A DNA stretch of 24,263 bases, from IMG/VR virus record IMGVR_UViG_3300009528_000122, positions 1-24,263 of that record. The stretch is one strand, 5' to 3'. Both the position numbers and the translations under genes were made by a program. Source of the DNA: a virus. A model generated the notes under the pieces. The model did not search any database. It was not told the origin of the DNA and was given only the letters and a program-made list of their open reading frames with translations. Below, piece by piece: positions 1-6,532 of this stretch (the first letter of the stretch is position 1; each line of letters starts with the position of its first letter).

Positions 1-2
1 CA

Positions 3-242
3 ATACGAGAGTCAGCCGATGCAAGACGTAGGGCTATGGGCGAGGGGGCTAGCTCCGATCCCACGCCCAAGCAGGTGATTAGGTTCGCTTGGAGGCGGGT
101 TAGGGACGGAAAGACGCCGCCCCAGGTTAGATTGCGCTATCTAGAGCGGATAGGCGAGTACCTAGGGCTGTGGGGCAGCAAGGCCAAGCCCAAGGAGACG
201 CCAGAGGCAATCCCGCCCGTGGTCGAGGAAGATGAGCCATAA
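3..242 (+). CDS. Probable terminase small subunit, C-terminal part (5' end outside window)
   Basis: The reading frame is open to the left edge of the window, so this is probably the end of a longer gene; the first ATG inside is at 36 and lacks a good ribosome site. The visible part has a basic helical stretch, then a segment reading PPQVRLRYLERIGEYLGLW, followed by an acidic Pro/Glu tail. A short helix of the form 'vrlraLelLGkylGlf' is common near the C-terminus of small terminase subunits. Position just upstream of the large terminase and its small-gene cluster fits that role, which is DNA recognition for packaging. The family call is by resemblance only; it could instead be an unrelated small DNA-binding protein starting at 36. 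Confidence 0.5.
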   Translation: MRESADARRRAMGEGASSDPTPKQVIRFAWRRVRDGKTPPQVRLRYLERIGEYLGLWGSKAKPKETPEAIPPVVEEDEP

Positions 243-393
243 GCGAGCCATCGTATCTAGGCCTCGCATGGGCACGGTTCAGGGCGAGCGCTTCGTATCT
301 AAACTACTTTACCTATGTACTATAGTGCGATCATGCAGATACAAACACGTGAGAAAGGCGGGGGGACACCGAAGCGCGGGGGGACACCGATAG
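232..393 (+). CDS. Possible 53-aa basic ORF overlapping the previous stop
   Basis: An ATG inside the end of the preceding gene opens a 53-codon frame that runs through the repeat region and ends at 393. The product would be basic and Arg/His-rich, ending in two copies of AGGHR that simply reflect the DNA repeat at 358-390. GAGGAA lies only about one base before the ATG, too close for a normal ribosome site. It could equally be non-coding; low confidence. Confidence 0.2.
   Translation: MSHKRAIVSRPRMGTVQGERFVSKLLYLCTIVRSCRYKHVRKAGGHRSAGGHR
243..301 (+). repeat. Imperfect direct repeat GCGAGC-n2/3-TCGTATCTA (two copies)
   Basis: GCGAGC followed by TCGTATCTA occurs at 243-259 and again at 284-301, with 2 and 3 bases between the two blocks. 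GTATCTA appears a third time at 395-401. The copies lie in the gap between the probable small terminase gene and the next well-supported gene. Spaced short direct repeats next to terminase genes are the usual form of binding sites for packaging or regulatory proteins, but nothing here proves such a role. Confidence 0.5.
358..390 (+). repeat. 15-bp perfect direct repeat GCGGGGGGACACCGA
   Basis: GCGGGGGGACACCGA occurs at 358-372 and 376-390, separated by three bases (18-bp period). It lies upstream of the 439 gene and downstream of the GTATCTA repeats. It could be an operator, a packaging-site element or a simple tandem duplication. Confidence 0.7.
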
Positions 394-413
394 AGTATCT
401 ATGTCACCTAGCC

Positions 414-426
414 CGCGTGTAATTTT
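414..426 (+). promoter_or_regulatory. GCGTGTAA box, copy 1 (putative -10 region)
   Basis: GCGTGTAA at 415-422 continues into ATTTT. TGTAAT at 418-423 resembles a -10 hexamer. It is followed directly by the ribosome site GGAGAAGGGAG of the 439 gene. The same octamer recurs at 629-636 and 892-899, each just before a small gene. No convincing -35 hexamer is visible. Confidence 0.45.
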
Positions 427-438
427 GGAGAAGGGAGA

Positions 439-618
439 ATGGGCATGAAGTGGCAGGTCACGTTTCTCGATGGTAGGCCAGACGAGGAAGTTGAGGCAGA
501 TTCCTGGAAGCCCCACGACTACGGGTGGGTTTACTTCATCCGCAAGGATAACCCCGAAGAGAAATTGGTTGCCGCCTTTCACTCCAACATTCTGAGGTCT
601 ATCAGGCTTATGGAGTAG
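439..618 (+). CDS. Small hypothetical protein, 59 aa
   Basis: The frame starts at ATG 439 behind a clear Shine-Dalgarno stretch (GGAGAAGGGAG, 427-437); a second in-frame ATG at 445 is equally possible. The product is 59 residues with alternating hydrophobic and aromatic residues (WQVTFLDG, YGWVYFIR, VAAFHSNILRSI). This pattern suggests a small beta-sheet domain with a short C-terminal helix. It has no cysteines, signal peptide or membrane segment. No family is recognised. It belongs to the run of tiny genes between the two terminase subunits, which in phages often encode regulators or host-directed proteins; function here is unknown. Confidence 0.7.
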   Translation: MGMKWQVTFLDGRPDEEVEADSWKPHDYGWVYFIRKDNPEEKLVAAFHSNILRSIRLME

Positions 619-628
619 CCTGTACCGT

Positions 629-639
629 GCGTGTAAAAT
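629..639 (+). promoter_or_regulatory. GCGTGTAA box, copy 2 (putative -10 region)
   Basis: GCGTGTAAAAT at 629-639 lies between the stop of the 439 gene and the ribosome site GAAGGAGGGG of the 655 gene. It matches the boxes at 415 and 892. Confidence 0.4.
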
Positions 640-654
640 TTGAAGGAGGGGAAC

Positions 655-885
655 ATGCAGACGCGATCTACTGTGGCCCCGCACTACATATCTGGGAACG
701 GGCTTTGGAACGTCTTCAGTATGAAGAAGGGCTACGATATCGTCTGTGGTTCCTGTCACTTTACCTACCATGACAAGGTGCCGTTCTTAGTGGATGGGGC
801 TCGCAGTATCTGTTCTTGTTGTGGGGTGGTTAACGCTTGGAGCCATAGCCACTTCCAGGCGGCGTATGATGCATCGTCTGTGTGA
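655..885 (+). CDS. Small protein with paired zinc knuckles, 76 aa
   Basis: ATG 655 is chosen because the very strong ribosome site GAAGGAGGGG (642-651) lies four bases before it; an in-frame TTG at 640 overlaps that site and is unlikely. The protein has CGSC at residues 31-34 and CSCC at 53-56. These two pairs are spaced as in a zinc-ribbon (treble-clef-like) fold, with a histidine- and aromatic-rich surround. Such mini zinc ribbons bind nucleic acid or proteins; the target is unknown. It follows the 439 gene by 36 bases and carries its own upstream GCGTGTAA box. Confidence 0.75.
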   Translation: MQTRSTVAPHYISGNGLWNVFSMKKGYDIVCGSCHFTYHDKVPFLVDGARSICSCCGVVNAWSHSHFQAAYDASSV

Positions 886-891
886 GCGGGC

Positions 892-903
892 GCGTGTAAT
901 TTT
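892..903 (+). promoter_or_regulatory. GCGTGTAA box, copy 3 (putative -10 region next to ATG 910)
   Basis: GCGTGTAATTTT at 892-903 has TGTAAT at 895-900. Only nine bases (TTTTAGAAA) separate this hexamer from ATG 910, and they contain no Shine-Dalgarno motif. If TGTAAT is a true -10, transcription would start at or next to the ATG, giving a leaderless or near-leaderless message. Confidence 0.45.
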
Positions 904-909
904 TAGAAA

Positions 910-1209
910 ATGGACTACCATTGGCACCGCCTAGGTGAGAGGTGTTGGTGTGGGGATTTAACTGCACCTGCGCGGTTCTACTGGAACGGGGAGAAGGAAG
1001 TGTTACAGGAAAAGGTTGAAAGCGCATATATGGCCTATTTAGAGGAGAAGAACCCTGAGTTGTGGGAGAAGCTAAATCCCTTCGAAATCAAGATCGGCCC
1101 AGGGGACGTTGAGGTTCCCCCGCCCGTTACGGTGACCATGAAACCGCAACTTGAAAAAGAATCAAGTTGGGGAGGGAAGCGAGTTGGAGCAGGAAGGCCG
1201 AGGAAGTGA
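910..1209 (+). CDS. Hypothetical protein with GGKRVGAGRP tail, 99 aa
   Basis: ATG 910 is the only reasonable start and has no Shine-Dalgarno; see the box at 892-903. The N-terminus contains His/Cys residues (HWHRLGERCWCG) that could bind a metal. The middle is a charged helix. The C-terminus ends in GGKRVGAGRPRK, a basic Gly-rich motif well known from the N-termini of small terminase and other phage DNA-binding proteins. Here it sits at the C-terminus, which is odd. It may contact DNA; the function is not known. The stop codon overlaps the GTG of the next frame. Confidence 0.7.
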   Translation: MDYHWHRLGERCWCGDLTAPARFYWNGEKEVLQEKVESAYMAYLEEKNPELWEKLNPFEIKIGPGDVEVPPPVTVTMKPQLEKESSWGGKRVGAGRPRK

Positions 1210-1337
1210 CATATCACTGCCCCCGCTGCGGCAGGTTCCTTCGGCTGACTTTGGGCCAAGATGGTGCTTACTGCGTTCTGATAGGATTCTGTTCAAGGGA
1301 ACGGATATCCGTCATTCTTGACGCGTTTCGCTGTTAA
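1206..1337 (+). CDS. Small zinc-ribbon-like protein, 43 aa
   Basis: A GTG at 1206 overlaps the TGA of the previous gene (GTGA), a typical translational-coupling arrangement, with AGGAAGG (1191-1198) as ribosome site. The 43-residue product begins with a CPRCG knuckle (residues 5-9), with further cysteines near residues 23, 29 and 43. This spacing is compatible with a single small zinc-binding domain. It is too short to assign a function, and the GTG start makes it less certain than its neighbours. Confidence 0.5.
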   Translation: MTYHCPRCGRFLRLTLGQDGAYCVLIGFCSRERISVILDAFRC

Positions 1338-1362
1338 GGCAGAAGGCATGGAGGGGGCGCTG

Positions 1363-1578
1363 ATGGATCAGGCTGATGCGGTAAAGATGATTCTCATAAT
1401 GGCTGAGGCTGATGGCGGGTGTACTTTCTGTGCCAAAGCTCTCTTTGAGGAAGCAGTGTACCACTGGCCTGATGTGGACTGGCTCGCTGTCGCAAAGGCT
1501 CTGCCGTCAGACAAGTGGCACAAAAGCCGCACCGCTGAGTTGCTTGAGGCTGCAATAAAGGAGTCGTCAGAACGCTGA
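1363..1578 (+). CDS. Small hypothetical helical protein, 71 aa
   Basis: ATG 1363 is preferred because GGAGGGGG (1350-1357) lies five bases upstream; ATG 1348 and a TTG at 1318 are in the same frame but have poorer sites. The product is predicted to be helical (MDQADAVKMILIMAEADGG, then LFEEAVYHWPDVDWLAVAKAL), with a CTFC pair near residues 20-23. No family is recognised. It is the last gene before the TATAAT box at 1603. Confidence 0.65.
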   Translation: MDQADAVKMILIMAEADGGCTFCAKALFEEAVYHWPDVDWLAVAKALPSDKWHKSRTAELLEAAIKESSER

Positions 1579-1599
1579 TGAACGGCCCTTTGATTCGTG

Positions 1600-1608
1600 T
1601 GGTATAAT
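1600..1608 (+). promoter_or_regulatory. Extended -10 promoter TGGTATAAT
   Basis: TGGTATAAT is a perfect extended -10 (TGnTATAAT), with hexamer TATAAT at 1603-1608. No good -35 is visible, as expected for extended -10 promoters. The next ATG is at 1617, only eight bases after the hexamer, so the start site would fall on or beside the start codon. It probably drives the 1617 gene and, if the hairpin at 1791-1815 is read through, the terminase and portal genes. Confidence 0.7.
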
Positions 1609-1616
1609 ACTAGAAA

Positions 1617-1772
1617 ATGGATGACGGCTGGGAGCGCGAGCTAATCCAAGACGTTAAGCAGGCGCTTGGGGTCGTAGCGAAATACGGCACCGAGAAATCC
1701 GTCATCCTCCTTCACTTCGAGGGGAGGAAGTATAAGGGAGTCAAACTGAAGGACTGGGAAAAGAAAACCTAG
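1617..1772 (+). CDS. Small hypothetical protein, 51 aa, probably leaderless message
   Basis: The frame begins at ATG 1617 directly after the TATAAT box and has no Shine-Dalgarno, which fits translation from a leaderless transcript. The 51 residues form an acidic-then-basic protein: an N-terminal helix (WERELIQDVKQALGVVAKYG), a strand (SVILLHFEGRKYKG) and a Lys-rich end. The phage context suggests a small regulator or nucleic-acid-binding protein, but no family is recognised. The stop at 1770-1772 abuts the conserved RNA element that precedes the terminase gene. Confidence 0.6.
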   Translation: MDDGWERELIQDVKQALGVVAKYGTEKSVILLHFEGRKYKGVKLKDWEKKT

Positions 1773-1820
1773 CCCGAAGACACAACGCTAGGGCCTTGGC
1801 GAAAGCCAGGGCCTTTTCAT
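1773..1820 (+). promoter_or_regulatory. Conserved RNA element copy 1: 5' arm plus GAAA hairpin and U-tract
   Basis: The element begins CCCGAAGACACAACGCTAGG (1773-1792). Then comes a stem of 1792-1800 paired with 1805-1813 (one U-G wobble), capped by the GNRA tetraloop GAAA (1801-1804), then TTTT and CATT. It looks like an intrinsic terminator, but it sits right before ATG 1822 of the terminase. Copy 2 at 12390-12440 has an identical 5' arm and a stem that differs by compensatory changes. CTAGC (1769-1773) can also pair with GCTAG (1787-1791), giving a small stem stacked on the hairpin. Confidence 0.75.
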
Positions 1821-1821
1821 T

Positions 1822-3204
1822 ATGTATAAACCCAACAGCGACGCCCAAAGGGATTTCATCCTAGACGATGAGCACGAGGTAGTTGTCGGCTCTGGTGGGC
1901 AGGGGGCGGGGAAGACCCACGCTGCGATCACCAAGGCCATCCGCTATATACGGAAGTACCCAGGTGCCTACGGGATGTTTGTCGCCGCTGACTATGGAAG
2001 GTATCAACTGGGGCTAAAGAGGATTTTCGACAAACTCTGCCCCCCGCAACTGAAACCCCAGATCAACAACCGCCACCAGACGATCTCCCTGAGTAATGGG
2101 TGTGAGATTTATTGGCGGTCTGCGGTGGAACCTAGCTCCACAAGGGCTTCTGAGTTGGCCTTCGCGGTCTATGACGAAGCCGCGCTGAACTCCCCCGCTG
2201 AGGGGTTTGAGTGCTACGACACGTTGCAGGGGAGACTGCGGCAGGGCACGCGGGAGATGTGGGTAGACACGGTTCACGTTCCCGAAGACAACCCCGACGT
2301 GGAGGTCTTATCCGTCGAGGGTCACAGGAGCTTCATCCGAGTTGACTATTTCCCCCAGATGTGGCTCACCACCACTCCTAGGGTGGGGAGTTGGTTCAAC
2401 CAGGTCTTCGACAGTGGAACCGATCCCGAAATCTGCGCGATTTACCAGTTCCAGACTGAGGACAATGAAAAGAACGTCGGTAGGGGCTACCTGAAGCGGC
2501 TTCACAGGGTCTACAAGGGGGCGCTGTTTAACCAGGAGGCGCGTGGGGAGTTCATTGGCGCACAGAACCTCACCTACCCCACGTTCGACCGCCAGAAGCA
2601 CGTCCACGAGCCGCCACAGGACTTCAAGATGGTGGTGGCTGGTGTCGATTGGGGCTGGAACTCTGCCTTCGTCGTAGAGGTCGTGGGGTTCACGTCCACG
2701 GGTGTCGCCTTCGTCATAGATGAGTTCCACGCCGAACAGCACCCCGCCGACCTCATCGTGCGGAAATGTCAGGAGCTAAGAGACAAGCACAAGATCAAGT
2801 ATTTCTTCTGTGACGCCTCAGAACCCACGTTGATCTCCCACCTGGTGCGTTCTCAGATTCCCGCGTTCAAGGCCCATTTCAACAACGACAAGATTTACCG
2901 CGTGGCGGCTGTCGCCTCGCGGTTCGAGAAGGCGGAAGGGACATTCGCCTATCGTCTATACGTCACGCCCACCGCTACGCACCTGATCAACGCCCTGCGG
3001 CTTTCGGGTGAGATGCAGAAGCCTGGGACTGTTACGGAGGTCAAGTCGAAGGCGGGCAGGGACGACCCCATTGACGCCCTTGAGTATGCCGTTACGGACG
3101 GTGAGAGAATCCTGGGCACCCCGTTCTCGGTGGATTACCCCATGACCCCCTCGAAGAACTCGCCTGTGAGGAGTGCTATGAGTATTCCCTACCGAATGGT
3201 TTAG
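1822..3204 (+). CDS. terL: Terminase large subunit (packaging ATPase/nuclease)
   Basis: This 460-residue protein is the DNA-packaging motor. Its ATPase domain shows Walker A GGQGAGKT (residues 25-32), Walker B AFAVYDEA (113-120, D118/E119) and a TTTP coupling motif at 183-186. The C-terminal RNase H-like nuclease domain supplies the expected acids: D276 in AGVDWGWN, D331 in FFCDAS and D418 in DDPIDALEY. Length matches the family, so it looks complete. It would cut the concatemer and pump DNA through the portal encoded ten bases downstream. The ATG lies just after the hairpin U-tract with no clear Shine-Dalgarno, which is unusual for an essential gene and suggests special translational control. 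Confidence 0.95.
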   Translation: MYKPNSDAQRDFILDDEHEVVVGSGGQGAGKTHAAITKAIRYIRKYPGAYGMFVAADYGRYQLGLKRIFDKLCPPQLKPQINNRHQTISLSNGCEIYWRSAVEPSSTRASELAFAVYDEAALNSPAEGFECYDTLQGRLRQGTREMWVDTVHVPEDNPDVEVLSVEGHRSFIRVDYFPQMWLTTTPRVGSWFNQVFDSGTDPEICAIYQFQTEDNEKNVGRGYLKRLHRVYKGALFNQEARGEFIGAQNLTYPTFDRQKHVHEPPQDFKMVVAGVDWGWNSAFVVEVVGFTSTGVAFVIDEFHAEQHPADLIVRKCQELRDKHKIKYFFCDASEPTLISHLVRSQIPAFKAHFNNDKIYRVAAVASRFEKAEGTFAYRLYVTPTATHLINALRLSGEMQKPGTVTEVKSKAGRDDPIDALEYAVTDGERILGTPFSVDYPMTPSKNSPVRSAMSIPYRMV

Positions 3205-3213
3205 GAGATCAGG

Positions 3214-5082
3214 ATGCGAAGAGACGCCTACTCGGACAGACAAATCCCCGACAAGAAGCTGGACGAATACATTCAGCGGGCCAAGGAGTATAACCAGCCC
3301 CGCATTGATCTCCATAAGAAGGCTTACAAGTTCCGCATGATGGAGCAGGAGGTTGCTGTTCCCTTTGGGGCCAGGAAGACGGCAATCGAGCTAAAAAACG
3401 CCTTCGTTCACGATATGTGCCTGCGAACCTCGGCTTCTATCGTTAAGAATCCCCCTCGCATCGAGGCTGTCCCTGGCGACATCACAATGGAGGCTGAGAG
3501 GGTCGCTTCAAGGAAAGAGAGACACACAAAGGGCGCATTGGCGCGGATGAACCAAGAGGCGGGGTTACAACAACAGCCCTTCCCCCGCGCCTCATTCTCC
3601 CAGGTGTCTCTAGGGATGGGCCTCTATGAGTTCCTGTGGAGGCCCGACAGGTGGAGTTATTTCCCTAAAAGGAAGAGGCAGGAAGAGGCCAGGGCTTTCC
3701 TCAAGAGGGTCGAGCAGCATAAACGTCAAGCGCGGTTCCCCTTCTCCTGGCGGGCGCTCGATCCTATGACCTACCACCCCCTCTATGGAGACGAGGGTGC
3801 AGATTTCACCCTTGTTGAAACCTGGAGGCCGCTGGTAGATGTCGAATCGACCTTCGGGGCTAAGAACACAAGGGGCCTCTTGGAAGGAACCGAGAAGACT
3901 AAAGGCGGCCATGTTCCTTCGAGGGTGAAGTTTGAGACGATCTGGACGAACACTCATGTCTTCTATCGTATTGAGGGGAAGACGATCCAGCGGTTTGAAC
4001 ATGGCTATGGCCGCATCCCCTTGTTCGAGGTACGTGGGGCTACAACCGAAGCGAATGTACCAGGGAAGGATTCGCTACCTGTAACCTTTGCCCTTCTCAA
4101 GTTTGCGCCCCTTATCGACACCCTCTTTACTACGTTGACCAACGCCTTGCTCGTCAGCGGCATCCCAACGCCGTTCGTGGAGCCTGACGAACGAAACCCG
4201 ATGGTGGCACACCTCTTCGGGCCTGATGGTAGGCCGCTGCCGATTGATATTGAGATCGGGGCCATGAACATTGCGCCAGGGAAGATCAGTATGCCCCTTG
4301 CCCAAGGGATGCCCAACATGCTCATCGAATCGATCAACGCCGTTATGGGGCTGGCTGAGTCGAGCATGTTGCCCAAGGTCTTAAGGGGCGAGGGGGTTGG
4401 CTCCGACTGGTCGGGGTATCTCGCCCAAACCGTACTCCATATCGTTCTCACCCTCCTGGGGCCGATTGTCTCTAATCACGAAGCGGCCTTGGCAGACATG
4501 GTGAAGTTCTACTGGAGCCTTATCGAAGACAAAGCACAGACAGATGTCTGGGTCTGGGCAGCGCAGAGGCCGAGGGGCGGAAAGTGGGCACCTTTAGGGC
4601 CAGAAGATATAGACGGATTCTATGAATGTCGCGTTCACCTTCGGCCCGCGCTGCCCAGAGACGAACACCTGCGAGCACAGACAGGGCTTCAACTCTGGCA
4701 GTCAGGGGCCATCGACCTCAGAACCTTCCTTACCGACTGGCTGGACATTGAGTACCCCGAAGAGGTCGAGGAAAAGATACAGCTAGAACGGCTATTCAAG
4801 AGAGAAGAGGTAGACCAAATCCTCCTGACACAGCTTATCGAGAGGTTGGCGGGGGAGAGTCCCGCGATAGCGGCGATTGGGGAGCAGTTGGGGCTTATAG
4901 CGCCTGAAGGGATGCCTGGGATGCCTATGTTACCGCCTGAGCTACAACAGGGGCTTCCTGGCGCATTTGGCGCTGGGATGGCACCTGGGCCACCAGGGGG
5001 CATGGGGGCCGTGCCCAACATTGGCGGGCGACCACCAGGCTATCCGTCTGCGCTACCTGGTGGACCCCGCATGATTCCGTAG
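3214..5082 (+). CDS. Portal protein
   Basis: This 622-residue protein directly follows the terminase, with a GGAGA ribosome site in the ten-base gap. Supporting features are the length, a charged helical N-terminus (RIDLHKKAYKFRMMEQEVAVPFG), a mixed alpha/beta body with an aromatic WRPDRW region, and a long central helical region (about 290-440). The C-terminus (about 565-622) is disordered and rich in Gly, Pro and Met. The portal ring is the packaging channel at one capsid vertex and docks the terminase and neck. Identification rests on position, size and overall pattern rather than a single motif, but I see no other candidate. Confidence 0.85.
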   Translation: MRRDAYSDRQIPDKKLDEYIQRAKEYNQPRIDLHKKAYKFRMMEQEVAVPFGARKTAIELKNAFVHDMCLRTSASIVKNPPRIEAVPGDITMEAERVASRKERHTKGALARMNQEAGLQQQPFPRASFSQVSLGMGLYEFLWRPDRWSYFPKRKRQEEARAFLKRVEQHKRQARFPFSWRALDPMTYHPLYGDEGADFTLVETWRPLVDVESTFGAKNTRGLLEGTEKTKGGHVPSRVKFETIWTNTHVFYRIEGKTIQRFEHGYGRIPLFEVRGATTEANVPGKDSLPVTFALLKFAPLIDTLFTTLTNALLVSGIPTPFVEPDERNPMVAHLFGPDGRPLPIDIEIGAMNIAPGKISMPLAQGMPNMLIESINAVMGLAESSMLPKVLRGEGVGSDWSGYLAQTVLHIVLTLLGPIVSNHEAALADMVKFYWSLIEDKAQTDVWVWAAQRPRGGKWAPLGPEDIDGFYECRVHLRPALPRDEHLRAQTGLQLWQSGAIDLRTFLTDWLDIEYPEEVEEKIQLERLFKREEVDQILLTQLIERLAGESPAIAAIGEQLGLIAPEGMPGMPMLPPELQQGLPGAFGAGMAPGPPGGMGAVPNIGGRPPGYPSALPGGPRMIP

Positions 5083-5091
5083 GAGTGTGTG

Positions 5092-5370
5092 ATGGCAGAG
5101 AACCCGCTTGAGCCTCAAGTAAAGGCTGCCGTTCAAGAGATGCGGCGGCGCATGGACATCATCGACCGTGCCGTGCCTGAGAAGACGATCCCCGTCGGTC
5201 ATCGGCAACTGTCCGCGATGGAACTCTACATGAGGGACGCCTTCGTCCCAGGCTTCAGACAAGAAGCTATCGGCCAGGCAGAGGTTGAAGACATCGCCAA
5301 GTACCTCCGCACGATCACGAAGGGTAAGAAATCATTTTTGAGGAAGCATGGCAACGTACAGCCAGGATGA
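5092..5370 (+). CDS. Small hypothetical head protein, 92 aa
   Basis: ATG 5092 is seven bases after the ribosome site TAGGAG, which overlaps the portal stop; an in-frame GTG at 5089 is less likely. The product is charged and helical (VQEMRRRMDIIDRAVPEK, then QAEVEDIAKYLRTITKGKKSFLRKHG) with no cysteines or membrane segments. Its 3' end overlaps the next gene by 23 bases, implying coupled translation. By position it may be a minor head or core-assembly protein; no family is recognised. Confidence 0.75.
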   Translation: MAENPLEPQVKAAVQEMRRRMDIIDRAVPEKTIPVGHRQLSAMELYMRDAFVPGFRQEAIGQAEVEDIAKYLRTITKGKKSFLRKHGNVQPG

Positions 5371-6520
5371 AATTGAAGAGATCATCCGCACTGTAGCGGA
5401 ACAGTACGGAATCCCCTACTGGGTGGCGTTGGGTATCGCGGGCGGGGAGAGCGGCCTGAACTGGGGCCTGTCTGGTGACAACGGCAAGTCTTACGGGCTA
5501 TTCCAGATTCACGAAACTAACATTGGTGATGTAAACAAACGGAAAGACCCTTGGTTCAACGCAACGTGGGCGATGCAGAACAGTGTTGGGCCTGGGTATC
5601 AAAGCGCTCAAGCGCAGGGGCTAACCGAGCCTACGCAAGTCTTGAGGCACGTTTGGCAGGTTGGGCAGAGGGCCGCAGGTTGGGCCATCGAGCAGAACCT
5701 TCCGAGCGCGGTTCAGTGGGCAGGTCAGGCAGAGGATTGGCCTGGAGGAGTGGTAACGATGGCAGAGACGCCAGACAAAGAGTTAAGGGAGCAGAAGGTT
5801 ACGGGCGAGGTTACGCCGCCTAGCGATCCCACTAAGGCGCTGGAGTGGGCCTTCGAGGTGATCCGCAAAGCTGTTGCCGATCCCCAGAGTCCTGAAGCTA
5901 GCCTTTGGACGGTTGCCAATCAGGTTATTCAAGACGCCATGCAGGGGCCGCAGGTGACAATCCAGACTCAGGCTTATGACATTGCGGACGAAGAGGCCAA
6001 CCGTATCTACCAGAAATACATGGGGGAACTCTCGGCGGGGAATCTCCAGTTGAACGAAGCCCTAGCGGGTATTCAGCGCGAATCGGCTGTTACTACTCGC
6101 GCTGAGACTACGGGCCAGGAGCAGAGGGCCTTCTGGGACATGATGTTGGCCCCTGGCACGGAATACCAGCCTGGATATGGGCCAGAAAGCCCGATTGGGG
6201 CGCTTCGGCAGCAGCGTGGCGCTGGCTATCAACCTCGCCCCGTAACCCAGGTGCCGACAGCAGCCCTCAGCCCGCAGACCTATCTTCAGCAGGCACAGGA
6301 ATCATTCCCAGAGGTGCCGCCAGTGACCATCCCGCCCTATCCGCAGATGCCTATGCCTACGGGTATGGGGCCGACGACAACGAGTACGACGGCTCCTGGT
6401 GGCTTTGATGTTGATTCCTTCATGGAGGCGTACAACCGAGTGTTTAGCGGGGCGGGCGCTGGTTCGGCTCAAGGGGTTTATTCTGAACTTCTACCTCCAG
6501 AATTAAGAAGGCAATGGTAA
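5348..6520 (+). CDS. Virion lytic transglycosylase (SLT-like), 390 aa
   Basis: The N-terminal ~120 residues form a goose-lysozyme/SLT-like domain: a helix IIRTVAEQYGIPYWVALGIAG, the catalytic glutamate E34 in GESGLN, then NGKSYGLFQIHE (residues 45-56) forming the GLFQI substrate-cleft motif. This enzyme cleaves peptidoglycan glycan strands without hydrolysis. The rest is Gln/Pro/Thr-rich and probably structural (residues 250-365 low complexity), ending in a predicted helix. There is no signal peptide or holin nearby, and it lies between portal and capsid genes. It is therefore more likely a virion-borne enzyme that opens the wall during DNA entry than a late lysis protein. GAGGAAGC precedes ATG 5348. 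Confidence 0.85.
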   Translation: MATYSQDEIEEIIRTVAEQYGIPYWVALGIAGGESGLNWGLSGDNGKSYGLFQIHETNIGDVNKRKDPWFNATWAMQNSVGPGYQSAQAQGLTEPTQVLRHVWQVGQRAAGWAIEQNLPSAVQWAGQAEDWPGGVVTMAETPDKELREQKVTGEVTPPSDPTKALEWAFEVIRKAVADPQSPEASLWTVANQVIQDAMQGPQVTIQTQAYDIADEEANRIYQKYMGELSAGNLQLNEALAGIQRESAVTTRAETTGQEQRAFWDMMLAPGTEYQPGYGPESPIGALRQQRGAGYQPRPVTQVPTAALSPQTYLQQAQESFPEVPPVTIPPYPQMPMPTGMGPTTTSTTAPGGFDVDSFMEAYNRVFSGAGAGSAQGVYSELLPPELRRQW

Positions 6521-6532
6521 GGGAGAGATAAG

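Noticed and set aside
331-771. Minus-strand 146-codon frame over the small-gene region
   Set aside because: It overlaps two plus-strand genes with good ribosome sites and includes the DNA repeat. No convincing start signal.
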